From Verrucomicrobiota bacterium (GTDB taxonomy: Bacteria; Verrucomicrobiota; Kiritimatiellia; Kiritimatiellales; Tichowtungiaceae), in assembly GCA_030619095.1 (NCBI GenBank), contig JAUXCB010000035.1, positions 1 to 9,506 on the forward strand: a DNA stretch of 9,506 nt, written 5' to 3'. How positions within the stretch are numbered: the first letter of the stretch is position 1; each line of letters opens with the position of its first letter. Below the pieces are notes generated by a model. The model made no database searches. It had not been told where the DNA came from and saw only the letters and a program-made list of their open reading frames with translations. The translations under genes and the position numbers were made by a program. Positions 1 through 6,818 of the stretch are shown here, piece by piece.

Positions 1-11
1 AAGCAGGATCA

Positions 12-1229
12 TTACACAGGACAATGTAAATCACTCTGCAACCTGGAGACGATCTGAAGGTCTGCTTTGGAATAGGGGAATTTTCCAAGGTCCGGGATTT
101 TGATCCAACGGTAGTCGGCGCAATGATAGGGGCGGGGACGACCGGAAATTATTCTCGTTCGGTAGACATGCAGAGTCATGGTGAAGTGGCTATAGGCGTG
201 CTGAACCGTCATCAAAAAGTCGCCGACCCGCACATGGATGCCGAGCTCCTCTTTGAGTTCACGCACAACGCACTCTTCAATCGTTTCACCCGGCTCGAGT
301 TTGCCGCCGGGAAACTCCCACAGCCCGCCGAGCATGTCCCCTTCGAGTCGCTGGGCAATGAGCACCTCGCCCTTGCGGTTAAACGTGGTCGCCGCGCCGA
401 CTATGAGGTGCGGTACTTTTTTCTTTTTTTTCCTCACAGGCCACCGATCGGGCATTCCTTTGGCAAACGCGGCGCAGACTCCCTGCAACGGACAGTCTGC
501 GCCCCGCAATGGCGAGGGTCTTCGACACTTCGGGGCGACCGGCACACAGACGAGCGCACCCAGCTCCATCATCGCTTCGTTGTATTCGCCCGCACGCTCC
601 TTAACGAGAAGCGCATCCGCCCAGGCCTGCATCTTCTTTTTACCCGCCGCAGATTTTGTGTCGCCGCCATAGGTGAAAAGCCGGCTGAGCAGACGAATGA
701 CATTTCCGTCGACGACCGCCGCGTCTTCGCCGAACGCGAGGCTCGCAATCGCCGCTGCGGTGTAACTTCCAATGCCTGGAAACTGTTTTAGAAAATGTAG
801 ATTCGGTGTCCTCACCGCGTTTGCAGTCGCGGAGGAACGCGGTGAGGACACCGTGTCTACGTTCTTTAAACGGCCATTAAAATCGTCTACGACGATTTTG
901 GAGGCGGCGTGGAGATTGCGGGCGCGGGAATAATATCCGAGACCCTCCCACGCCTTAAGCACATCGCCCTGCGGCGCGCGAGCCAGTGCACGCCACGAGG
1001 GAAAGGCTTTCATCCAGCGGCGATAGTAGTCGATGACGGTGTCGACACGGGTCTGTTGCAGCATGATTTCAGAAACCCATACACGGTACGGCGTACGGTT
1101 TTTTCGCCAGGGCAGGTCGCGCGCATTCTGCGCGAACCAGGGCAGAAGCTCTTTTTCAACCGCGTCCACAATGGGCCGGGTTTTCGATGGATGAGATTTG
1201 ACTGCTTTCACGGTTGAGATAGAATTCAT
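12..1229 (-). CDS. mutY: A/G-specific adenine glycosylase with intact C-terminal Nudix domain
   Basis: Base-excision repair enzyme that removes adenine mispaired with 8-oxoguanine. Counting from the ATG at 1229 (405 residues), the HhH-GPD core shows SEIMLQQT with catalytic Glu54, the helix-hairpin-helix FPGIGSYTA (about 150-158) and VVDGN with catalytic Asp174. Cluster cysteines are C228, C235, C246 and C252; the C-x6-C-x10-C-x5-C spacing departs from the usual C-x6-C-x2-C-x5-C. A lysine run then leads to a MutT-like domain with a complete Nudix box (G309, E315, R323-E324, E327-E328, G330) and a YSH motif like the FSH loop that reads 8-oxoG. About 19 extra residues before the helix-hairpin-helix are encoded by a palindrome. 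No Shine-Dalgarno precedes any candidate start. I chose ATG 1229 because upstream alternatives (ATG 1253, TTG 1295) run into the divergent ferritin gene. Family assignment is secure, the start is not. Confidence 0.95.
   Translation of the reverse strand: MNSISTVKAVKSHPSKTRPIVDAVEKELLPWFAQNARDLPWRKNRTPYRVWVSEIMLQQTRVDTVIDYYRRWMKAFPSWRALARAPQGDVLKAWEGLGYYSRARNLHAASKIVVDDFNGRLKNVDTVSSPRSSATANAVRTPNLHFLKQFPGIGSYTAAAIASLAFGEDAAVVDGNVIRLLSRLFTYGGDTKSAAGKKKMQAWADALLVKERAGEYNEAMMELGALVCVPVAPKCRRPSPLRGADCPLQGVCAAFAKGMPDRWPVRKKKKKVPHLIVGAATTFNRKGEVLIAQRLEGDMLGGLWEFPGGKLEPGETIEECVVRELKEELGIHVRVGDFLMTVQHAYSHFTMTLHVYRTRIISGRPRPYHCADYRWIKIPDLGKFPYSKADLQIVSRLQSDLHCPV
797..860. repeat. 64-base palindromic element carried in frame inside mutY
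   Basis: Two 25-base arms (797-821 and 836-860) are reverse complements at 23 of 25 positions around a 14-base spacer. The inner 18 bases, CGGTGTCCTCACCGCGTT, are perfectly matched, and the outer five (GTAGA) also match. The element encodes MutY residues about 124-145, rich in Ser, Ala, Thr, Arg and Asn, between the conserved GR of the helix before and the FPGIG hairpin. Compared with E. coli MutY from memory, this segment is about 19 residues longer. It therefore looks like an inserted palindromic unit of REP or RPE type that kept the frame open. Only one copy is in the window, so dispersal in the genome is inference. Confidence 0.75.
879..899. repeat. Perfect 9-base inverted repeat beside the mutY palindrome
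   Basis: AAAATCGTC (879-887) and GACGATTTT (891-899) are exact reverse complements separated by TAC. The repeat lies 18 bases from the larger palindrome and shares the heptamer GTCTACG with its right end (855-861 and 885-891). It encodes the KIVVDDF segment, which does align with normal MutY, so this may be coincidental coding sequence rather than part of an inserted element. Confidence 0.4.
1198..1225 (+). promoter_or_regulatory. Sigma-70-type promoter of the ferritin cluster, inside the mutY 5' codons
   Basis: TTGACT (1198-1203) and TAGAAT (1220-1225) are each five of six to consensus, with a 16-base spacer. Transcription would begin near 1232, giving a leader of about 20 bases that carries the GGGAG ribosome site (1239-1243) before the ferritin ATG at 1252. 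The hexamers fall within codons 2-11 of the divergent mutY, so this stretch serves both genes. No Fur-like box was recognised. Confidence 0.7.
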
Positions 1230-1251
1230 GCAAAGAACGGGAGATTCAATC

Positions 1252-1764
1252 ATGATTACCAAAAAAATGGAAGACGCCCTCAACGGGCAGATCAATAAAG
1301 AATTTTACTCCGCGTACCTCTATCTTGCCATGTCCGCCTACTGCAATCGGATCGGCATGCCCGGTGCGGAACACTGGTTCCGAATGCAATACGATGAAGA
1401 GGTCCTCCACATGACGAAGATGTTCGACTATGTGATGCAACACGGCGGAAAAGCGCACCTGATGCAGATCGATGAGCCGCCGCATGAATTCGGAACGATC
1501 CTGGATGTCTACGAGGCCAGCCTGGCGCACGAAAAGTCGGTCACCGGGTGGATCAATGAGTTGCTCGACACCGCCGTCTCGGTAAAAGACCACGCCACGC
1601 AGGCTTTCCTGCAGTGGTATATTGCTGAACAGGCTGAAGAGGAATCGACCGTGGGGGATATCGTGAGTCGGCTCAACCTGGCGGGAGAGAACGGCGGGGC
1701 CCTCATGATGATCGACGACAAGCTCTCTCAGCGCCTCCCGCCCGCCCCGCTCACCGCAAACTAA
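1252..1764 (+). CDS. ftnA: Non-haem bacterial ferritin (FtnA type)
   Basis: Cytosolic iron-storage protein that oxidises Fe(II) and deposits it as a mineral core in a 24-subunit shell. The 170-residue product has the usual ferritin length. Every ferroxidase ligand falls at the same number as in E. coli FtnA: Glu17, Glu50, His53, Glu94, Gln127 and Glu130, with Glu49, Glu126 and Glu129 available for the third iron site. No haem-ligating Met of the bacterioferritin type is apparent. ATG 1252 is preferred over the upstream TTG at 1198 because GGGAG (1239-1243) sits 8 bases before it, the family starts here, and TTG 1198 is part of the promoter. It is the first gene of a three-gene plus-strand cluster and is followed after 14 bases by a secreted protein gene. 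Ferritin next to envelope genes is not a pairing I recognise. Confidence 0.96.
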   Translation: MITKKMEDALNGQINKEFYSAYLYLAMSAYCNRIGMPGAEHWFRMQYDEEVLHMTKMFDYVMQHGGKAHLMQIDEPPHEFGTILDVYEASLAHEKSVTGWINELLDTAVSVKDHATQAFLQWYIAEQAEEESTVGDIVSRLNLAGENGGALMMIDDKLSQRLPPAPLTAN

Positions 1765-1778
1765 AAGAAGGATTTGTG

Positions 1779-2618
1779 ATGTTAAGAAAACCCATTTCAG
1801 TCCTGCTGTTGCTATGGTGCAGCTGTCTACTGACCTCCTGGGCCGAATGGAAATTCGAGGTGACCACCACAGCCAGTCCAGAGAAGATTACCCTGCTGGC
1901 GGTTCCCAGAGATGCCACGGCTGTAAAAATTGCGAACGATATCGCCCGGAACTATCCGGTTCTACTGGTCTGCTATCAACAGATAAACGACCAACTGAAA
2001 ATCCACGCATGGAACGGGAAAGGCTGGCTGGATGTCCCGGCGGGGGACTACACCAACGGTCTCTTTTTTTCAAACCCACCGGCCCACGCCATTATCGTAG
2101 AATCAGCCGATTCTCCCGCACCGGAAATCCTTGTTCCGGACGGAACCTGGTGCGAGAGCGGCAACCGGTTAGCCTCCACCGACCCGGCAGTGATGATTCA
2201 CCTGCTCGGCCGCTACTTCGATTTTCCGTACCGAACCTGGAAGGATTTTTCCCGGCGTTACAAACTGCCCTTTGAAAAGGTCAATCCGGCATTCATCAAC
2301 ACCCGCCTGTGGCACCACTACGGCGAGGATCTCTTTAAAAAGCGGAAGATGTTTGATCCGAAAGCGGATCTGGACAAATGGCACTATCTCGACATCACCC
2401 CGCCTGCGCCGATGGAGCCGGTCGAGATTGAAAAAACGGAACCGCCCGTCCCTGCTGAAAGTCCTGCCGCAAATCCTATTCCGCCGGAAGAGTCCGAAGA
2501 CGAGAGTTTAGACATTCCAGTCAAACAGGAAGAAGTCCCGCTGGAGGCCCCGGTTACGGACGCTGCAGTAGACCCCTTCTCTGATGCAGCAATCCCCGCC
2601 GCCCGGATCATTCAGTAA
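1779..2618 (+). CDS. Secreted protein of unknown function with Pro/Glu-rich C-terminal tail
   Basis: I do not recognise a family. The 279-residue product starts with a short basic stretch and a Leu-rich hydrophobic segment ending TSWA before EWKF, a signal peptide likely cleaved near residue 22. No good lipobox is seen despite the WCSC cysteines. Residues about 23-195 look folded and are aromatic-rich (repeated Trp and Tyr, with HLLGRYFDFPYRTWKDF near the middle). From about residue 205 the chain becomes an acidic, Pro-rich, low-complexity tail, possibly a spacer in the periplasm. ATG 1779 is preferred over the in-frame GTG at 1776 because GAAGGA (1767-1772) lies 6 bases upstream. The stop codon adjoins the ribosome site of the amidase gene, so the two are almost certainly co-translated from one message. 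A role in the envelope is inferred from export and position only. Confidence 0.85.
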   Translation: MLRKPISVLLLLWCSCLLTSWAEWKFEVTTTASPEKITLLAVPRDATAVKIANDIARNYPVLLVCYQQINDQLKIHAWNGKGWLDVPAGDYTNGLFFSNPPAHAIIVESADSPAPEILVPDGTWCESGNRLASTDPAVMIHLLGRYFDFPYRTWKDFSRRYKLPFEKVNPAFINTRLWHHYGEDLFKKRKMFDPKADLDKWHYLDITPPAPMEPVEIEKTEPPVPAESPAANPIPPEESEDESLDIPVKQEEVPLEAPVTDAAVDPFSDAAIPAARIIQ

Positions 2619-2628
2619 AAGGAACTTC

Positions 2629-3621
2629 ATGCGGCCAACAAACCCCACCCTGTCCAGACTCATACTCTGCCTGTTTTTTTGCGTCGGCGCTTCTCCGTCT
2701 GAGGCCGGAATCCGAACCATCGCCGCCCGCGGCAGTACGTATGTTCCGCTCAACAATATCGCCCCGTACTACAACATGCAGCTCACACAGGCTGGCTCCA
2801 AACGCATGCGGCTCAAAAACAGATGGCATATCCTGGAGTTTGAAACCAACAGTCGCCGCTGCTGGCTCAACGGCACTCTCTTGTGGCTCAATAATCCGAT
2901 GCGCAAAACCGGATGGCAGTGGGCGATCGAAGATGCTGATTTTGAAAAACTCGTCGACCCGGCCCTCCGCCCCTACGCGTTTCTAAAAAATCTCTCCGCC
3001 CAGATTGTCGTGCTGGACCCCGGACACGGCGGCAAAGACATCGGGGCCAAAAGTCCGCGCAAAGTCTACGAGAAACTACTGGTTATGGATGTTGCAAAAC
3101 GTGTCCGCAACCTCCTGAAAGCCCGGGGCCTGACCGTTCGCCTGACCCGTGACGGCGATCAAACACTCAGCCTCTCCGAACGCACAAAACGAGCCGCCCG
3201 CTGGAATGCAGATCTGTTTATCAGCCTCCATGCAGACTCCGCCACAAAAACGGCCGAAGGAGCCGGCACCTTCATTCTCTCCCTGCCCAACGGCTACAGC
3301 ACACACGGCTACGGAAAAGGAAAGCCCCCGGCGACAAAACATCCCGGCAACCGGTTCGATAGCGCCAACGCGGTGCTCGGCTTTCGTATCCAGCAGAACC
3401 TAATCAAAGCGACCCGACAGAAGGACCGCGGGGTAAAACGCGCGCGCTTTCAGGTTTTACGGGAGGCCCCCTGCCCGGCCGCCCTCGTCGAAATGGCCTT
3501 TATCACCAATCCAAAAGAGGAGGCCCTGGTCATCCAGGCCAGCCACCGGGCGAAAATCGCCCGCGGCATTGCCGACGGCATTGCCGCCTACCTCAACGAC
3601 GTCAAACGTTCGAAAAAATAA
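2629..3621 (+). CDS. Secreted N-acetylmuramoyl-L-alanine amidase (Amidase_3, AmiC-like)
   Basis: Zinc amidase that cuts the bond between MurNAc and L-alanine in peptidoglycan, acting in the periplasm in cell separation or wall turnover. The 330-residue product has a signal peptide (about 1-26, ending SEA-G). Residues about 28-110 (YVPLNNIA, then WLNGTLLWLNNP) resemble the Cu amine oxidase N-terminal-like domain, a possible wall-binding or regulatory module. The catalytic domain begins at IVVLDPGHGG; expected zinc and catalytic residues are His133, Glu148, His201 and Glu288 (ALVEMAFITN). The segment between SLHAD and the C-terminal Glu is longer than in minimal enzymes and rich in Gly and Lys. 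ATG 2629 is chosen over ATG 2584 because AAAGGAA precedes it and the signal peptide starts here. It is the last gene of the ferritin cluster and overlaps the convergent helicase gene by 20 bases. Confidence 0.93.
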   Translation: MRPTNPTLSRLILCLFFCVGASPSEAGIRTIAARGSTYVPLNNIAPYYNMQLTQAGSKRMRLKNRWHILEFETNSRRCWLNGTLLWLNNPMRKTGWQWAIEDADFEKLVDPALRPYAFLKNLSAQIVVLDPGHGGKDIGAKSPRKVYEKLLVMDVAKRVRNLLKARGLTVRLTRDGDQTLSLSERTKRAARWNADLFISLHADSATKTAEGAGTFILSLPNGYSTHGYGKGKPPATKHPGNRFDSANAVLGFRIQQNLIKATRQKDRGVKRARFQVLREAPCPAALVEMAFITNPKEEALVIQASHRAKIARGIADGIAAYLNDVKRSKK

Positions 3622-6600
3622 TCTGCACCTCTTCGCCAATCAGCACCAGAGCTGTGGAGACCTCTGCACCGGGATTCATTTTTTCAACCGCCTCTTGATA
3701 CGCAGCCAGCTGCGGCGCATAGCTCTCCAGAGCTGATTCCGGAGCTTCCGAAGTAAATTTGTAATCAAAGATTTTCCACCCCGCAGGGGTCTGGACTAGC
3801 AGATCAATCGCTCCGTCGAGAATCACATTGCCGCGCTTCAGCACAAACGGATGCTCCGCAAGCAACGTCTCTGCTCCGGTCGTTTCTTCGCGAAGCACGT
3901 TGCGCGCCGCTTCCAACTGTTCGGTTAAATGCTCTGTTTCAACCGAACCGATCTCCGCACGAAAGCGTTCAACCCGTACCGGAATATCCCCCTCCCATCC
4001 ATTCCTAGCCAGCTCTTCGAGCACCGCGTGGCCGAGCGTCCCGTAGCGGGTCGAATTTCGGGATGCAGGTTGATGATTGCTGAGTAAAGAATTTTTCTTA
4101 CAGAGCGCAGTCACCGGTTTGCGATCAATCCCTTTGGGAATTTCCAGGGGTTGGAATTTGAAATCTTCCCGGGGGCCTCCCTCCTCAGCTCCGGGCTCTT
4201 TACGTTCCGGAATGTCCGAAAAGCGCCGCTTCTTCAAAATATCATCCGATGCACTCTCCAAAAAAGACCCCGCCTGTTTCAGCCATCCGTCCGGTTTTTT
4301 CGTGCCGGCACCGGAAAGAACCACCAGATCGCGCGCGCGGATCATGGCGACATAAAAGACATTGTCCTGTTCCAGCTTGCGAACCGCCTTATCCGCCTCG
4401 CGCGCTTTGTCCCACCCGGGGCTCTTAACTTTTTCGCCCGCAAGCCCCGTCAGACTCATCTCCAGCCGCCCCTCGGGGGAAAGCATTGCAACCCCCGTTT
4501 CCGGGGGCTCTCCGAAGCTGATATCCGGCACAATACAGACCCGCTTTGTCAGCCCTTTGGCAGCGTGTACCGTCATCAGCGTCACCGCATTCTGTTCGGG
4601 ATCGGGCAACAACGCCTCAGCCGCTCCGCTCCGGGGCGGGGTTTGAATTGCTTTCTCAAAACGCCGCACCACATCGCCGATCAACACCTGCCCGCCGCGC
4701 TCAACGCCGCGAATCCAGTCGAGTGCTTTCTTAACATTTGCAAGATGCTGTTTTCCGGCGCGCTGTCCGGCCCAAAAGGCATCGAATCCGGTCTCACGCA
4801 CCATCTCACGCACCAATTGTGACGGACGCGTTTTACCCACCCGCTGCCGAAAGCGCACAATGCGCTCTGCCGCATCCAGACCGCTTTCAAAAAACCGGGT
4901 CCGCACTGTTTCATGATGGAAGGTTTCGCCGTCCCACCCGAGCTCTATGATGGTTTCGTCGGGAACATTTGCGAACGGCGAGCGCAGAAACCCGACCAGT
5001 GCCAGGTCATTAAACGGCTGAGTAATCAGCTGCAGGAACAGAAGAATATCCCGCACCTCCTGCCGTTCAAAGAGGCCGCGCCCCTTCCCTCCGCTGGTGT
5101 AGGGAATCCCCGCAGCGCGAAGCGCCTTTTCAAGAAGTGCCTGATGGGTTGATCGCTTGAGAAGAATCAGCACATCCCCATAGCGAAACGGTTCGCCTGC
5201 GGTAAATTTTTCGCCGTTATGCCTGAACTTCGGGTGCCACTCATCCGCCCCATCGACCAGCAGGCGGATGCGTCGCGCAACCGCCGCCATCTCTTCTTCG
5301 CTCCCCTCCTCTTCGGGTTCGGGCATTAAAAACTCCACGCAAGGGCCCTCGCCCTGCGGCGCGGTCCACGCATTGATTTTCTCGACCGGTTCGAGCGCAG
5401 CAGTTTCATAGTCCGCATAGATTCCTGAGAACAGTTCGTTCACCGCCTCGAGCACGCGGTCTTTGCTGCGGTAGCTCTTCTTCAGCGGAATCGACCGCAA
5501 TCCACCGCGCGTCGCCATCTCCGCCTTCAGGTCGGGCATCACCTCAGGATCAGCGCTGCGCCATGCGTAGATCGACTGCTTTCGGTCGCCGCAGATCACC
5601 AGCTGGGTGTTCGGCCCCCAAAGTGCTTCAATCAGTTCACACTGCACGCGCGAGGTGTCCTGCACCTCGTCGACAATAATCCAGTCGAACAGCTCCTTAA
5701 ACTTTCCGCCCCGCAGCACGTCGCGTGCGAGCAGAAGCTGATCGCCAAAATCAACGACGTCGCGCGCGCGCTTCGCCGCCACAAATCCTTCCGCCGCGCC
5801 AGCCAAACACCGAGCAAATGCGCGGAATTGTGAGATGTTTTTCTGATAGAAAAATGCGGTCTTCCACTCTTCTTTTGCTGCATCCAGCGCGGCAGAGATC
5901 TCCTTGCATCCTTTCACTCGTCCAAATTTTCCGAAGCGGTCGAGATCGGTTGCAAACTCATCAAGGGATCCACTATCCGGGAATCTTTTCTCCCATTTTT
6001 CCACCCACTGAACAATCGGCTCAAGCGTTGAGGGAATGCTCGACCGCGAATCGATTAGGTGTCGAAGCTCTGCGCAGATCGGCTGGATTTTCTCTGTATC
6101 CGGGATGGACGGAGCGGGCAAAAGTGTTTCCGCACAACGCAAATCAAGCCCGCGACTGTCTGCTTTTTCGAGCAGGGCGCGAATCGTGCCGATCAGACTG
6201 TAGTCCCCCTCGCCCAGAACAGAAATCCCAGAACAAAACTCGCGGAAATCAGAATCTGTTTCCAGCCGCTGAAAAATCTCTGCCTTCAACGTCTCTTCGA
6301 GCACGGCATCGCGTGCCTCATCTTCCAACATCTGGAAGCCAGGGGAAAGCCCGCCGTCGAGCGCGTGCTCGCGCAACAGCCCGGCACAGAAAGCATGGAT
6401 GGTGGAAATGTGCGCGGCGGGCAGCGAGCGGAGAACGCGACGGGCGCAGTCGGCCTGCTCCATGCAGTCACTCCCCTGCGCGCTGATCATCCGCTCGGCA
6501 ACACGCCGACGGAGTTCGGCGGCGGCATTGTCGGTGAAGGTCATCAGAAGAATACGGCGGGAATCGACCGGCAACCGGTTCGCGGGCAGTTGGTCATGTG

Positions 6601-6685
6601 GACTTCCCAGCACTAGCGCGGAATAAAGTTCGGTGACCTGCCAGGTTTTTCCCGTACCCGCCGATGCATTGTAAACCATGTTCAT
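3602..6685 (-). CDS. addA: AddA/RecB-like UvrD-family helicase with C-terminal RecB-type nuclease
   Basis: Predicted ATP-driven DNA helicase and exonuclease that processes double-strand breaks for RecA-dependent recombination. Over 1027 residues the superfamily 1 motifs run in order: Walker A ASAGTGKT (7-14), Ia MTFTDNAAAEL (48-58), II VDEVQDTS (338-345), III CGDRKQSIYAWR (365-376), IV KKSYRS (402-407), V TVHAAKGL (705-712) and VI FYVAMIRARD (777-786). The nuclease has a GTLGHAVLEEL helix (His886), then DGAIDLL (Asp961) and DYK (Asp974, Lys976). The 13-residue step between the two Asp matches E. coli RecB. Motif VI reads AMIRAR where AMTRAR is usual. Length is somewhat below typical AddA (about 1200). 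Neither neighbour is AddB: the gene stands alone between a convergent amidase and a divergent hydrolase. No clear Shine-Dalgarno precedes ATG 6685 or the in-frame ATG 6679. Helicase-nuclease identity is firm, AddA versus another RecB relative is less so. Confidence 0.9.
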   Translation of the reverse strand: MNMVYNASAGTGKTWQVTELYSALVLGSPHDQLPANRLPVDSRRILLMTFTDNAAAELRRRVAERMISAQGSDCMEQADCARRVLRSLPAAHISTIHAFCAGLLREHALDGGLSPGFQMLEDEARDAVLEETLKAEIFQRLETDSDFREFCSGISVLGEGDYSLIGTIRALLEKADSRGLDLRCAETLLPAPSIPDTEKIQPICAELRHLIDSRSSIPSTLEPIVQWVEKWEKRFPDSGSLDEFATDLDRFGKFGRVKGCKEISAALDAAKEEWKTAFFYQKNISQFRAFARCLAGAAEGFVAAKRARDVVDFGDQLLLARDVLRGGKFKELFDWIIVDEVQDTSRVQCELIEALWGPNTQLVICGDRKQSIYAWRSADPEVMPDLKAEMATRGGLRSIPLKKSYRSKDRVLEAVNELFSGIYADYETAALEPVEKINAWTAPQGEGPCVEFLMPEPEEEGSEEEMAAVARRIRLLVDGADEWHPKFRHNGEKFTAGEPFRYGDVLILLKRSTHQALLEKALRAAGIPYTSGGKGRGLFERQEVRDILLFLQLITQPFNDLALVGFLRSPFANVPDETIIELGWDGETFHHETVRTRFFESGLDAAERIVRFRQRVGKTRPSQLVREMVRETGFDAFWAGQRAGKQHLANVKKALDWIRGVERGGQVLIGDVVRRFEKAIQTPPRSGAAEALLPDPEQNAVTLMTVHAAKGLTKRVCIVPDISFGEPPETGVAMLSPEGRLEMSLTGLAGEKVKSPGWDKAREADKAVRKLEQDNVFYVAMIRARDLVVLSGAGTKKPDGWLKQAGSFLESASDDILKKRRFSDIPERKEPGAEEGGPREDFKFQPLEIPKGIDRKPVTALCKKNSLLSNHQPASRNSTRYGTLGHAVLEELARNGWEGDIPVRVERFRAEIGSVETEHLTEQLEAARNVLREETTGAETLLAEHPFVLKRGNVILDGAIDLLVQTPAGWKIFDYKFTSEAPESALESYAPQLAAYQEAVEKMNPGAEVSTALVLIGEEVQIIFSNV

Positions 6686-6818
6686 AAGCGTGAAGTATGA
6701 CGAGAAGTTCTGCGGATTGGAAGACGAACCGCTCCTCTTCGCCGATTCACATGACTCCAGAACCCTCTTTCCCGAAAATGAGTGTCTATTCGCGGGGATT
6801 CGTGGTTAACATCCCGCC
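6686..6818. other. Divergent intergenic region between the helicase and D-aminoacylase genes
   Basis: These 133 bases must hold the start signals of both flanking genes. I see no convincing promoter hexamers in either direction, and no Shine-Dalgarno at either start. The only structure found is the 10-base-period repeat at 6775-6804. Confidence 0.6.
6775..6804. repeat. Three tandem decamers of the form NNNATTCGTG
   Basis: The stretch reads AAAATGAGTG, TCTATTCGCG, GGGATTCGTG as three consecutive decamers and runs into GTTAAC. The seven-base core (ATTCGTG, with ATTCGCG and ATGAGTG as variants) recurs exactly every 10 bases. From memory this resembles intergenic sequence seen dispersed in many environmental bacterial genomes, with a repeated ATTCGTG unit ending in GGTTAA. 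That resemblance is unverified. It ends 14 bases before the D-aminoacylase ATG. Confidence 0.5.

Noticed and set aside
417..431. Homopolymer T runs suggesting a frameshift between the MutY core and Nudix domain
   Set aside because: The frame stays open and in register on both sides, encoding a lysine-rich linker, so there is no sign of a break.
123..791. A 222-codon plus-strand open frame opposite mutY
   Set aside because: The minus-strand frame carries all MutY and Nudix motifs across the same span; the plus frame resembles no protein family.
1198..1251. Earlier TTG start for ferritin at 1198
   Set aside because: The TTG is part of the -35 hexamer, and the ferritin ligand numbering is exact from ATG 1252.
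5725..6486. A 253-codon plus-strand open frame inside the helicase gene
   Set aside because: It is opposite conserved helicase sequence, has low-complexity Arg/Ser composition and no start signal, so I treat it as a shadow.
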